A program made the translations under genes and the position numbers. A stretch of DNA of 21,068 nucleotides from an uncultured Thalassolituus sp. Lineage in GTDB: Bacteria; Pseudomonadota; Gammaproteobacteria; Pseudomonadales; Oceanobacteraceae. The notes below the pieces were generated by a model. It was given only the letters and a program-made list of their open reading frames with translations, made no database searches and was not told the origin of the DNA. How positions within the stretch are numbered: position 1 is the stretch's first letter; every line of letters starts with the position of its first letter. The stretch covers positions 1-21,068 of the forward strand of contig CAJXIT010000016.1 in the NCBI GenBank assembly GCA_913054055.1, given 5' to 3'. Positions 1 to 8,421 of the stretch are shown one piece after another.

Positions 1-805
1 TTAAAATAAGTGGTGCAAAAATAGATGGCGCAAACATAGCAACAATATGGCTTTGAATAACCACCTTGGTTTCACTGATCGCAAAGTCTTGCACTTCACT
101 CATACTAATGGGCGTTGCTGTCATCACTAAACTCATAACCCCATAAGCGACCGCCGTACAAGCAATTGCAGCTGCAATGCCAGGTGATTTTAAGAGCTGC
201 AACCACGAGCGTCCTTGGCTTGGTCCGTCTTGTGATTTCACCTCTGCAAACTCTATAAAACTCAGCATGAATAATAATAAACCATGGGCGATGGCCAATA
301 AGATAAATGTACCAGTAAACTTGGCTGATAGAAGGTCAATACCCAACATGGCAAGCTCTGGTCCTAGCCAAGCTGCTATCAAACCGCCCAACATCATAAA
401 ACTGGTGGCTTTCGCTGCTAGATCAGGTTCCACCCATTCTAAAGCAGCAAAGCGAAACTGATAAACAAAAGCGAGATGCATCCCTAGTAATAAAATACTG
501 ATGCATAAACCCCAAAATAATGCATTTTGAATACTGAAAACCGCCAATATAGAACCCAGCAACCCAACTAAAGTGGCATAAACAAAACCATTTCTGCGTC
601 CAATTTTTTTCATGATTAAAGCGGCAGGCATGCCTGCTATTGCCGTGCCCACAATTAAAGCCGCCACTGGTAAGGTCGCCATGCTTGGACTGGGAGCCAA
701 AGACAAACCAATAAAGCCACCCACAAAAATGACCAAAGGTGCGGTTAACATCCCCATGGCTTGAGCCAAAGTGATTAAATATACAGGTGTAGGAAAGGTG
801 CGCAC
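1..805 (-). CDS. MFS transporter, partial (C-terminal end outside window)
   Basis: Probable major facilitator superfamily permease of the inner membrane; the substrate cannot be told from sequence. I translated 268 residues from the minus strand before the frame runs off at base 1. They are almost entirely hydrophobic helices joined by short loops. The segment MKKIGRRNG at about residues 65-73 fits the charged loop between helices 2 and 3 that marks MFS proteins. A charged central loop around residues 185-200 splits two helical halves. The start is GTG at 803-805: an in-frame TAA lies six codons upstream, and AAAGGA lies 8 bases before the GTG. The gene is divergent from the EamA exporter across about 285 bp. 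The family call is fairly safe, because the helix pattern and loop motif agree; transport specificity is unknown. Confidence 0.75.
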   Translation of the reverse strand, partial: MRTFPTPVYLITLAQAMGMLTAPLVIFVGGFIGLSLAPSPSMATLPVAALIVGTAIAGMPAALIMKKIGRRNGFVYATLVGLLGSILAVFSIQNALFWGLCISILLLGMHLAFVYQFRFAALEWVEPDLAAKATSFMMLGGLIAAWLGPELAMLGIDLLSAKFTGTFILLAIAHGLLLFMLSFIEFAEVKSQDGPSQGRSWLQLLKSPGIAAAIACTAVAYGVMSLVMTATPISMSEVQDFAISETKVVIQSHIVAMFAPSIFAPLIL

Positions 806-1000
806 TTTGCTAGTCCTTTAAACATGAAAATTCAGTATGCCTATTTAAATTTTAGGATCAATTTATTTATCTGCTTGCATCTTCCCTATGACCTGTTTTA
901 ATTAAGCGCACACACAGGATTACAAACATGTTATTCAACACACCTAATAAACTGCTTTGGTGGCTACTGGCAATTTTCAGCTAGGGCATCCTTGTGTGTC

Positions 1001-1021
1001 TCGGCTGTCATTAGCAGCCGA
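1001..1021. other. 7-bp GC-rich stem-loop in the 5' leader of the EamA gene
   Basis: TCGGCTG (1001-1007) and CAGCCGA (1015-1021) form a perfect 7-bp stem around a 7-base loop, about 70 bases before the EamA start. No T-run follows, so it is not a convincing terminator. It could be an RNA leader structure or a palindromic protein-binding site between the two divergent transporter genes. The rest of the 806-1089 gap shows no gene I can support. Confidence 0.35.
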
Positions 1022-1089
1022 TCAATACTATTGCTCCCCTTCTAATTTCAGCCCAATTTAATTCAGATTCATCAATCAGGAGTATGGCT

Positions 1090-1986
1090 GTGGCCACTTC
1101 CATAGAAAGTTATACCCGTGAAAAGCAAATTCGCAACGGCTTGATGTTAGCCTTACTTGCGAGTTTTATGTTTTCACTTAAACCAATCATCATAAAAGAA
1201 GCGTATGCTTTAGGCTCGAATAGCGAATCACTTATGGTGCTAAGGATGTGGTTTGCTTTCCCGTTTTATCTGGCCATGTTATTAATTCAGCGCAAAGCCC
1301 TAATAGAAAACATTCGCTATTTACCTGCGGCTGTGGCCATTGGTTTTGTAGGCTATTTTCTTTCGAGTTATTTAGATCTATTAGCACTTGAAAGCATCAG
1401 CGCACAAGCTGAACGCATCATTTTATATGCATACCCAAGCTTAGTGATTTTGATCAAAGCCATTTACGATAAAAAAATGCCAAGCGCAAAAATGATTCTG
1501 GCTTTATTCATTGTTTATTCGGGTATTTTATTACTGCTGCCAGGGGAGCTAAATCTAACCGGTTCACCCACCGGCATTATGTTAATGCTTACCTGTGCTT
1601 TAACATTTGCTAGCTATGTACTGTTAAGCAAACCGCTGATCGCACGCATGGGCGTGGGTGTCTTTACATCAACGGCCATGGTGTCATCCTGTCTATTCAC
1701 ACAATTTCATTTTGTGAATATTAGCGTGGATGAGGTAATTGGCTTACCCACTATGGTATACATATTGGCGCTAGCATTGGCTTTCTTTAGCACAGTCATT
1801 CCTAGCTACGCCATGAGTGCTGCCATATCCATAATTGGCTCTGAACGCGCAGCTGTGACAGGCACAACAGGGCCAGTATTTACGGTCATTTTAGCGGCGC
1901 TAGTATTAGGGGAAAGCATCAGCTTGTACCACTTAGCGGGTTTAAGTTTGGTTGTGATTGGTGTTCTGTTACTTAGCAAAAAGTGA
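1090..1986 (+). CDS. EamA-family (drug/metabolite) transporter
   Basis: Inner-membrane permease of the drug/metabolite transporter superfamily, probably exporting a small metabolite or amino acid. The protein has about 298 residues and about ten hydrophobic helices arranged as two EamA repeats. The second repeat ends in the usual pattern of a Glu-containing helix (LVLGESIS) followed by a last helix and a basic tail. An N-terminal soluble stretch of about 18 residues precedes helix 1. Start choice: AGGAG at 1078-1082 abuts the ATG at 1084 with almost no spacing, but lies 7 bases before the GTG at 1090, so I prefer GTG; the ATG would add two residues. A weak terminator follows. The gene is divergent from the MFS gene; the two may share a control region, but no regulator is visible. 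Confidence 0.85.
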   Translation: MATSIESYTREKQIRNGLMLALLASFMFSLKPIIIKEAYALGSNSESLMVLRMWFAFPFYLAMLLIQRKALIENIRYLPAAVAIGFVGYFLSSYLDLLALESISAQAERIILYAYPSLVILIKAIYDKKMPSAKMILALFIVYSGILLLLPGELNLTGSPTGIMLMLTCALTFASYVLLSKPLIARMGVGVFTSTAMVSSCLFTQFHFVNISVDEVIGLPTMVYILALALAFFSTVIPSYAMSAAISIIGSERAAVTGTTGPVFTVILAALVLGESISLYHLAGLSLVVIGVLLLSKK

Positions 1987-2041
1987 ACCCTGAGTCATTT
2001 ACCTAGATTAATGCTTTATGTTCAATTGAAACAGTCTCACG

Positions 2042-2066
2042 CCACCCTGAAATACTAGGGTGGTTT
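2042..2066 (+). terminator. probable terminator after the EamA gene
   Basis: CCACCCT (2042-2048) and AGGGTGG (2057-2063) form a perfect 7-bp stem with an 8-base loop, followed by TTTC. It lies 56 bases after the EamA stop. The short T-run makes it a moderate rather than strong terminator. Confidence 0.6.
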
Positions 2067-2146
2067 CTAATACCTATTTCATCTAAGCCAAAGAGAACCT
2101 ACTGGTTAAGGCTAACGTATAACTAAAGACTAAAATAATTGGATCG

Positions 2147-4477
2147 ATGATGAGCTTAAAATTTAGATTGATATGGGCTTTTACAATATCGTCTACCCTA
2201 ACCATTTTAATATTGGCAACGGTTTTGGGTATTTCTTTGCATAATGATGCCACAATTTCCTTCAGAGAAAGTGCTAAAGAAGACCTCACTGCGAAACGCG
2301 AGCAAAAAGTCTGGCAAATTCAAAACCTAATTAGCTTAGTTAGAAACCAATTAACATTAGAGGCCAGTTCAGACCAGGTACAACAGGCGACCCTAGCGTT
2401 CACACAAAGCTTCTTAGAAATAAAAACAAACTCATCCGAATTTTCTGCTCCCAATGATAAACTCAATCGCTACTATAAAAATGAATTTGGCGCAGAATTT
2501 CTAAGGCAAAATGGAACTCAGCCAAATATCAATTCTTTAATTACCTGATTAAGCTCACATGCCAAGCTTCTTCAGCAAGCATACATCGCTGAAAACCCTA
2601 ACCCCCTAGGTGAAAAACATAAAATGAAATTGGGGTCTACCGGAACAAGTTATGACCAGGTCCATGCCCGTTACCATCCTGAATTCACACGCTTTTTAGA
2701 AAACTGGTCCTACTACGATATATTTATTGTTGAACCTGATAATGGACATATTATCTATTCTGTATTTAAAGAATTGGATTATGGAACAAGTTTAATATCA
2801 GGACCCTATGCTCAATCTGCAATTTCGGATGCTTTTAAACAAGCTAACAACCTTAACGCAGGTGACTCCTTTCTAACTGACTTTAAACCATATGGGCCTT
2901 CGTTTAATAACACGGCTAGTTTTATTTCCACACCCATAATAGTTGCCAATAAATTGGAAGGAGTCCTGATTTATCAGCTACCTATTGGCCGTATTAATGA
3001 GATCATGGTTAATAACGAAAAATGGTTAGACAAAGGCTTTGGAGAGTCTGGTGAAAGCTATCTTGTTGGCGCAGATTTTAATCTTCTTTCTGAATCAAGA
3101 TTTTTTATAGAGGATAAAACCGGTTACATCAACTTGCTCAATTCAATCAATGCACAAACCATCGCACAAAAAATTTCGGCAAAAGGTACCTCGATAGGCG
3201 TTCAACCTGTTGAAACGGATGCAGTAAAAGAAGCATTAAAAGGCAATAAGGGGTTTAAAGAGGTCATTGATTATCGAGGTGTTCCTGTTTTCAGTGCCTA
3301 CTCTAACGTACCAGTGGGTGACGGCGTTCAGTGGGCTCTACTAAGTGAAGTGGATGTTGAAGAAGCTTTGAAATGGGTCGACATCATGGAAGAACACCAA
3401 ATCACATCCACCATTCAAGTGGCGATAGCCTGTATTCTACTCTCTTGTTTGTTTTCCTTTTATTATAGTGACAAGTTGTCTTCTCCAATGAATAGACTCG
3501 CTCAACGATTCTCTGACATTTCACATGGTGAAGGAGACTTAACTCAACGGGTTAATAGTGAAAATATTGGAGAATTAAATCAAGTCAGTGACGGCTTTAA
3601 TGATTTTCTTGAGCAAGTTGAGGCCATTGTTGAACAGGTTAAGATTTCTTCATCCAATTTAACGTCACTTTCCGATTCTTTAGAGGCCTCTGCAAGAGAC
3701 AGTTCAGGTAATACTAACAACCAAAAAGACTCGACCCTTATGGTTACCGCAGCTATGGAACAATACAACGCCAGCTTCAATGAGGTGGCAAGTAATACAA
3801 AATCCGCCAGTCAGGATGCACAAGAAGCCGCAAAACAATCAACTGAGAGAGCCAATGAATCACGGCAAGCCTCGGGAAAAATCAATCAGCTGGTTGAAAA
3901 GCTCTCAGACTCGAGTGAAGCCGTCAAACAATTAGAATCTGAAGTAGATAATATTAAAGGTGTTCTCTCAACCATTACCTCTATCGCAGACCAAACCAAC
4001 TTATTAGCCCTTAATGCCGCTATTGAAGCGGCCAGAGCAGGTGAACAAGGCCGAGGCTTTGCCGTTGTTGCGGATGAGGTGAGAACACTTGCTGGTCGCA
4101 CACAAAAAACCACTGTTGAAATCCAAAGCAAAATGGATGAACTACAAAAAGCGGCGCAATTCACTGCAAAAAGTATTACTGAATCATCCACCCAGGCAAA
4201 TGAAGGTTCACAAACCGTAAGCCAAGTTGCGGATAAACTCGATACTCTTGCAAATAAGGTTAAGGATGTTGAAAATAAAAACAAAGAGATAGCGAATTCG
4301 ACCACAGAGCAACTAGCCACCGCACAAGAAATTAACCTTCAACTGGAGAACATTACCAGTTTTAGTACAGAACTAAGTGGCACTGCAAAAGAAGTAGCCG
4401 ACGCTGTGGATCAAATTAATGCGATTTCTCAAGGCATTAATGTATTAATGGATAGATTTAAAGTAAATGACTCATAA
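2147..4477 (+). pseudogene. methyl-accepting chemotaxis protein interrupted by one in-frame TGA (codon 134)
   Basis: A membrane chemoreceptor that would signal to CheA/CheW. Reading through TGA at 2546-2548 gives one 776-residue protein. It has TM helix 1 at about residues 9-30, a large periplasmic sensor region with the motif YYDIFIVEPDNG and then VFKELDYGTSL, TM helix 2 at about 423-443, a HAMP region up to about 497, and a coiled-coil signalling domain. The conserved hairpin tip IADQTNLLALNAAIEAAR starts at about residue 613. The two halves are in the same frame, and conserved sensor sequence continues directly after the stop, so this is a single-base interruption and not two genes. The downstream ATG at 2624 has no good ribosome site and would give a receptor without TM1. 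A strong terminator follows immediately. The ligand is unknown. The interruption may be a real recent null mutation, readthrough, or a sequencing error. Confidence 0.85.
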
Positions 4478-4506
4478 AAAAACCAGAGCGATGCTCTGGT
4501 TTTTTT
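4476..4506. terminator. bidirectional intrinsic terminator between the MCP gene and ilvH
   Basis: A perfect inverted repeat: seven A then CCAGAGC (4476-4489), loop GAT, then GCTCTGG and seven T (4493-4506). It starts inside the stop codon of the chemoreceptor gene and ends 27 bases from the ilvH stop on the other strand. It has a T-run in both directions and so should end both convergent transcripts. Confidence 0.93.
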
Positions 4507-4532
4507 ATTGATAGATCGTATGAATCTAACGC

Positions 4533-5024
4533 TTATAAGCTTAACGTTTTTTCACCGCGAGCAATGCCCGACACACCGGTGCGAACAGTTTCTAAAATGC
4601 AGCTAGGGCCAATGGCTTCGATAAACGCTTCAAGTTTAGATGTTTTACCGGTTAATTGAATGGTGTAAACGTTAGCGGTTACATCAACAATTTGACCTCG
4701 GAAAATATCTGAAGTGCGTTTGATCTCAGCGCGCTGTGCACCAGATGCTTTCACTTTGATTAACATCAGTTCACGCTCTAGGTGTGCACCTTCTGTTAAG
4801 TCCACCAGCTTCACAACTTCAATTAATTTGTTTAATTGCTTTGTGATTTGCTCGATAACACGATCAGGACCCGAAGTGGTGATTGTCATACGCGACAATG
4901 TTGGGTCTTCTGTTGGTGCAACCGTCAGTGTTTCAATATTGTAAGAACGCTGAGCAAATAAACCGACAACGCGTGCTAAAGCACCTGGTTCATTCTCTAA
5001 TAAAATCGAAATTATATGTCTCAT
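4533..5024 (-). CDS. ilvH: acetolactate synthase small (regulatory) subunit
   Basis: Regulatory subunit of acetohydroxyacid synthase, which with IlvI makes acetolactate and acetohydroxybutyrate in the first common step of valine, leucine and isoleucine synthesis. The 163 residues equal the length of E. coli IlvH, and the start MRHIISILLENEPGALARV is the typical ACT domain that binds valine for feedback inhibition. It is followed by the conserved run YNIETLTVAPTEDPTLSRM. The C-terminal half (about 80-163) holds the second regulatory domain, with IFRGQIVDV. The ATG overlaps the ilvI stop as TAATG, which implies translational coupling; GGAG lies about 9 bases upstream inside ilvI. A strong terminator follows, so the operon is ilvI-ilvH only and no ilvC follows. 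The name ilvN is also used for this family. Confidence 0.95.
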   Translation of the reverse strand: MRHIISILLENEPGALARVVGLFAQRSYNIETLTVAPTEDPTLSRMTITTSGPDRVIEQITKQLNKLIEVVKLVDLTEGAHLERELMLIKVKASGAQRAEIKRTSDIFRGQIVDVTANVYTIQLTGKTSKLEAFIEAIGPSCILETVRTGVSGIARGEKTLSL

Positions 5025-6763
5025 TAGGTGCGCTCCGTCTTACTTAACCACATATCTCGCATCGCACCTGTTGGCACTTGCATTGGATATACGTGTTCTT
5101 CCGGATCAACAACTACGTTCACAAATACTAAGCGATCTTTATATTTACCAAAGCAATCAGCTAACGCAGCGTCTAATTGCTCTTTGCCTTCTACGTTCAT
5201 ACCGATATGACCGTATGATTCTGCCAGCTTACCCCAGTCAGGAAGTGAGTCCATATAAGAGCTAGAGTGACGCCCTTCATAATTCATATCCTGCCACTGA
5301 CGAACCATGCCTAGGTAGCCATTGTTCAAGCAGAAAATTTTCACAGGAATGCCATACTGCAAGCAGGTAGACATTTCTTGAATGTTCATTTGAATGGAAC
5401 CTTCACCGGTTACTCAAACTACCATTTCATCAGGGAAATTTAATTTAATGCCCATAGCCGCAGGGAAACCAAAGCCCATGGTGCCTAAACCACCAGAGTT
5501 GATCCACTTATTAGGTTCGTCAAACTTGTAGTATTGAGCCGCAAACATTTGGTGCTGACCTACGTCAGAACAAATATATGCATTACCTTTAGTGGCTTCC
5601 CATAAACCTTCAATGGCTTCTTGAGGTTTTAGAACGCCGCTTTCATTTTTATCAAACTTGCCGCCATGGCGCTTACGCCATTCATCAATCTGATTCCACC
5701 AGCTTTCTAAGGCAGTTTGATCAGGCAATGTATTGGCTTTATCTGATTGAATGTCGGCAAGAATTGCTAGCATTTCATCTAAAACATTATCCATTGGCCC
5801 AACAATTGGGATGTCTACATCAACGGTTTTAGAAATTGAAGATGGATCAATATCTACATGAACGATTTTTGCATCAGGGCAAAACTTATTAACCGCATTG
5901 GTAACACGATCATCAAAACGTGCTCCTAAGGCCAGAATCACATCGGCATTATGCATGGCCATGTTCGCTTCATAAGAACCGTGCATGCCTAACATACCTA
6001 GCGACTGACGATCAGTCGCAGGATACGCACCTAAACCCATTAGGGTTTGAGTGATTGGGTAATTTAGTTCACGAACCAATTTACGCAATTGATCTGACGC
6101 TTTACCTAAAATAACACCACCGCCGGAATAGATTACCGGACGCTTACCTTCAAGCAATAATTCAACCGCTTTACGGATTTGGCCGCTATGCCCTTTTTGT
6201 GGAGGTGTATAAGAACGAATCTTCACCTTTTTAGGGTACGAGTATTCATGACGATCATTCGGGATCGTCATATCTTTAGGTATATCAATAACAACCGGGC
6301 CAGGACGTCCAGAAGTCGCAATATAAAACGCCTTCTTAACAATATCAGGAATCTCACTTGGGTGCTTAACACTGAAACTGTGTTTAACGATCGGCCGAGA
6401 AATTCCCATCATGTCTGTTTCTTGGAACGCATCATCACCAATTAAATGACTCATTACCTGACCAGTAATCACCACCATTGGAATAGAATCGGTAAACGCA
6501 GTGGCAATACCGGTAATGGTATTGGTTGCACCTGGCCCCGATGTCACCATGACCACACCCGGCTTACCCGTGGCTCGAGCATAACCGTCAGCCATATGAG
6601 CTGCCGCTTGTTCATGACGGACTAAGACGTGCTTGACCGCACTTTGATTATAAAACGCATCATATACATGCAAAAGACTACCACCTGGGTAGCCATAAAC
6701 GTATTCAACACCTTCTTCATGAAGGGATCGAACCAACATTTCACCGCCGGAAAGCATTTCCAC
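5024..6763 (-). pseudogene. ilvI: acetolactate synthase large (catalytic) subunit with one in-frame TGA (codon 450)
   Basis: Catalytic, thiamine-diphosphate-dependent subunit of acetohydroxyacid synthase. Reading through TGA at 5416-5414 gives 579 residues, the usual length (E. coli IlvI has 574). The N-terminus MEMLSGGEM matches E. coli IlvI, which supports the GTG start at 6763, with GAGG 8 bases upstream. Catalytic Glu51 lies in RHEQAAAHMADGYAR, and the FAD/central domain lies at about 190-330. The Mg-ThDP motif GEGSIQMN follows at 453-460, with NNGYLGMV further on. The stop sits at the Cys of the family motif VVCVTG, three codons before the ThDP motif. A product ending there lacks the cofactor site, and no good start exists for the second piece. 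An auxotroph, a sequencing error or readthrough would each explain it. Together with ilvH it forms a two-gene operon. Confidence 0.92.
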
Positions 6764-6783
6764 AGCTTTTTCCTCTCATCACT

Positions 6784-6802
6784 TGCTTACCCAATGTAAG
6801 CA
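6784..6802 (-). other. stem-loop just upstream of the ilvI ribosome site
   Basis: TGCTTAC and GTAAGCA form a perfect 7-bp stem with a 5-base loop, ending 7 bases before the AGAGGA ribosome site of ilvI. No T-run follows. It could affect ilvI translation or mRNA stability. Confidence 0.4.
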
Positions 6803-6955
6803 GGAAAACCATGCATTCATAAACTGGTAAGGCATTTTCATTCTCGCATTAAATATCAATACGTATAACTGGCCAAAACAGTTTCATTTGGAGTGATAAA
6901 ACACTTGTAGTGCGTTATCTAAATCCAGCTGCGTCTTAGGCAACCGGAAAGAATT

Positions 6956-6988
6956 TGGCTGAAGAAAGGTCATTTCTTCAGGAAGCCA
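6956..6988. other. 9-bp perfect stem-loop in the ilvI leader
   Basis: CTGAAGAAA (6959-6967) pairs with TTTCTTCAG (6973-6981) around the loop GGTCA. Three more pairs (TGG with CCA) follow beyond a 4-base bulge. No T-run follows on either strand, so it is more likely an RNA structure in the ilvI leader or an operator palindrome than a terminator. Confidence 0.45.
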
Positions 6989-7096
6989 CAAAAAGGCCCA
7001 TCAATGATGTTTGATAGTGCTCTAATTTTGGGGTGGTTATTCTGACATCCAGCACCGCTAAGTCAAGCCAAAACCCCTATATAGCCTTGATATTGC

Positions 7097-7126
7097 TTGA
7101 CATTTCTCGTACTGACGAGGTATTAC
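7097..7126 (+). promoter_or_regulatory. candidate sigma-70 promoter of the DUF4124 gene
   Basis: A consensus -35 box TTGACA (7097-7102) is followed after 18 bases by TATTAC (7121-7126, four of six matches). The spacer contains the inverted repeat CTCGT-ACTG-ACGAG, which could be an operator. The promoter lies about 75 bases before the gene start. Confidence 0.45.
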
Positions 7127-7201
7127 TTTGCTTTTGCACCAAAATAGATACTCTTAGACTGCAAACACCCCATAAAACCCTTTTAAAAATATGGAATTGA
7201 A

Positions 7202-7660
7202 ATGAAGTTTTCACTAATAGCCCTTCTACTGACAGGTTTAATGGCCGCTACTTTAGGCCACACTGCGCAGGTTTATAAATGGGTCGATGAGAATGGACAG
7301 ACTCAGTTTTCTCAATTTCCTCCCTCAGAAAAAGGCAAGACTGAAAAAATAAAAGTCAATTCAACTCACTCAGCTAGCACATCTCAATCCGCTGAAAAAC
7401 TGAATAACATGCGCCAAAAATTACTTGAAAATAGCGTAAACCGTAATGCTGCCAAAGAAAAAAGCAAAGAAGATGTGGCTGAACAAGAACGTAAAGCTAA
7501 AAACTGTGAACTGGCTAAACAGCAACTAAGAGACCTGGAAGCCAATGGCCGGGTTTATAAAACTTTGGAAAACGGCGAACGAGAATGGTATGACGTGGAA
7601 GGCCGCGCTAAATTAATCAACAAAGCAAAAAAAGAAATTTCGACTCACTGCTCAAAATAG
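7202..7660 (+). CDS. DUF4124-containing secreted protein
   Basis: Small exported protein of unknown function, 152 residues. Residues 1-22 are a signal peptide with a hydrophobic core. The next part, QVYKWVDENGQTQFSQFPP, is the hallmark of the DUF4124 domain, a short N-terminal module common in gammaproteobacterial envelope proteins. The rest (about 50-152) is a charged, Lys- and Glu-rich helical stretch, likely a coiled coil, with two Cys (about residues 102 and 150). ATG at 7202 is the only sensible start; upstream sequence is AT-rich with GGAAT a few bases before. The gene stands alone, divergent from ilvI and convergent with pgeF, whose stop lies 8 bases away. The domain family is clear; no function is known. 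Confidence 0.8.
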   Translation: MKFSLIALLLTGLMAATLGHTAQVYKWVDENGQTQFSQFPPSEKGKTEKIKVNSTHSASTSQSAEKLNNMRQKLLENSVNRNAAKEKSKEDVAEQERKAKNCELAKQQLRDLEANGRVYKTLENGEREWYDVEGRAKLINKAKKEISTHCSK

Positions 7661-7668
7661 CAATTGAT

Positions 7669-8421
7669 CTATTCTTCAATCCAGATGCAACTGGCCATGC
7701 GGCCAGTTTGTCCATCTCTGCGATAACTGAAAAACTGTTCCACATCACGCACCGTGCAAAAATCGCCACCATAAATTCCAGCAACCCCTTTATTGTTTAA
7801 ACGGATCCTGGCAAGTTGATAGATATCCGCCAGCCACTTCCCCTGATTAGATGAAGATTTAAACGCACTTTCAACTTTATGATCCTGCTTACAAAAAGCT
7901 TGCTGAACCTCACTTCCCACTTCAAATGCATTGGGGCCAATGGCAGGCCCTAAATAGGCAAGCAACTGGTCTGATGAGTCAAATTTATCAATGGCATGTT
8001 CAATAATGCCATCTAACAACCCACGCCAACCGGCATGTACCGCAGCCACTTGTGTGCCTTGCTTATTACATAGCAATACTGGCAGGCAATCTGCTGTCAT
8101 TACGCAGCACACTTGATTAGATTCTTTACTGAAACTGCCGTCAGCCACAGGGATACCATTGATCTTTATGGATGATGTGAGTTCAATCAAATCTGTACTA
8201 TGTACCTGAGACAACCAAGTCGGTGCCGCAGGTAAAAAAGCCGTTATAAGATTTCTATTCACGACGACATCATCAATATTGTCATTAACATGATCGCCCA
8301 AATTAAGAGATGAAAATGGCCCCTTACTCACACCGCCTTTTCGAGTACTGATAAGGGTTTTGATATTTGCCGGGGCTGGCCACTCAGCATTGAACACCTG
8401 AGGTTTAATAATCCACCTCAT
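7669..8421 (-). CDS. pgeF: purine nucleoside phosphorylase PgeF (YfiH / laccase-domain family)
   Basis: Cytosolic enzyme of the YfiH family, long listed as a polyphenol oxidase or laccase. Family members have purine nucleoside phosphorylase and adenosine deaminase activity, and E. coli YfiH (PgeF) has been linked to correcting peptidoglycan precursor errors. The zinc-binding residues are visible: His74 in SQVHSTD, Cys112 in TADCLPVLL and His129 in AVHAGWRG. STRKGGVS near the N-terminus and YLGPAIGPNAFEVG are further family motifs. I chose ATG at 8421 (MRWIIKP, 250 residues) because it fits the family N-terminus; an ATG at 8436 would add five residues. Either start overlaps the end of rluD (by 17 or 32 bases), so the pair is co-transcribed and probably coupled. 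This rluD-pgeF pairing is common in gammaproteobacteria. Confidence 0.92.
   Translation of the reverse strand: MRWIIKPQVFNAEWPAPANIKTLISTRKGGVSKGPFSSLNLGDHVNDNIDDVVVNRNLITAFLPAAPTWLSQVHSTDLIELTSSIKINGIPVADGSFSKESNQVCCVMTADCLPVLLCNKQGTQVAAVHAGWRGLLDGIIEHAIDKFDSSDQLLAYLGPAIGPNAFEVGSEVQQAFCKQDHKVESAFKSSSNQGKWLADIYQLARIRLNNKGVAGIYGGDFCTVRDVEQFFSYRRDGQTGRMASCIWIEE

Larger units (their letters stand above)
6764..7066 (-). promoter_or_regulatory. candidate long regulatory leader and promoter of ilvI-ilvH
   Basis: No ordinary gene fits between ilvI and the DUF4124 gene. On the minus strand TTGACT (7066-7061) and CAGAAT (7044-7039), 16 bases apart, form a plausible sigma-70 promoter. Transcription from there would give a leader of about 270 bases before the ilvI GTG. 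The leader holds two perfect stem-loops (6959-6981 and 6784-6802) and tiny reading frames that abut or overlap at their stops and starts. One of these (6887-6849) encodes a 12-residue peptide with one Leu, one Val and three Ile. Branched-chain leader peptides are known to control ilv operons by attenuation in enteric bacteria. Here the idea is inference, since no hairpin with a T-run is seen. Confidence 0.35.

Noticed and set aside
928..1083. An N-terminal extension or small lipoprotein gene in frame with the EamA gene (ATG at 928, a lipobox-like LVCLGC stretch)
   Set aside because: Two in-frame TAG codons break it, the GTG at 1090 has a good ribosome site, and EamA proteins do not carry such an extension. 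Chance is the simplest explanation.
3886..4320. A 144-codon open frame on the minus strand inside the chemoreceptor
   Set aside because: It is antisense to the highly conserved signalling domain and its product looks like no family; it is a by-product of codon bias.
2624..4477. A separate shorter receptor gene starting at ATG 2624
   Set aside because: It lacks TM1 and a ribosome site, and conserved sensor sequence lies in frame upstream up to the TGA; it is better read as the second part of one interrupted gene.
5380..5416. Selenocysteine insertion at the ilvI TGA, since it replaces a Cys
   Set aside because: Cys to TGA is the pattern expected of a selenoprotein, but no strong stem-loop follows the TGA; only 4-bp stems can be drawn. 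No selenoprotein form of acetolactate synthase is known to me.
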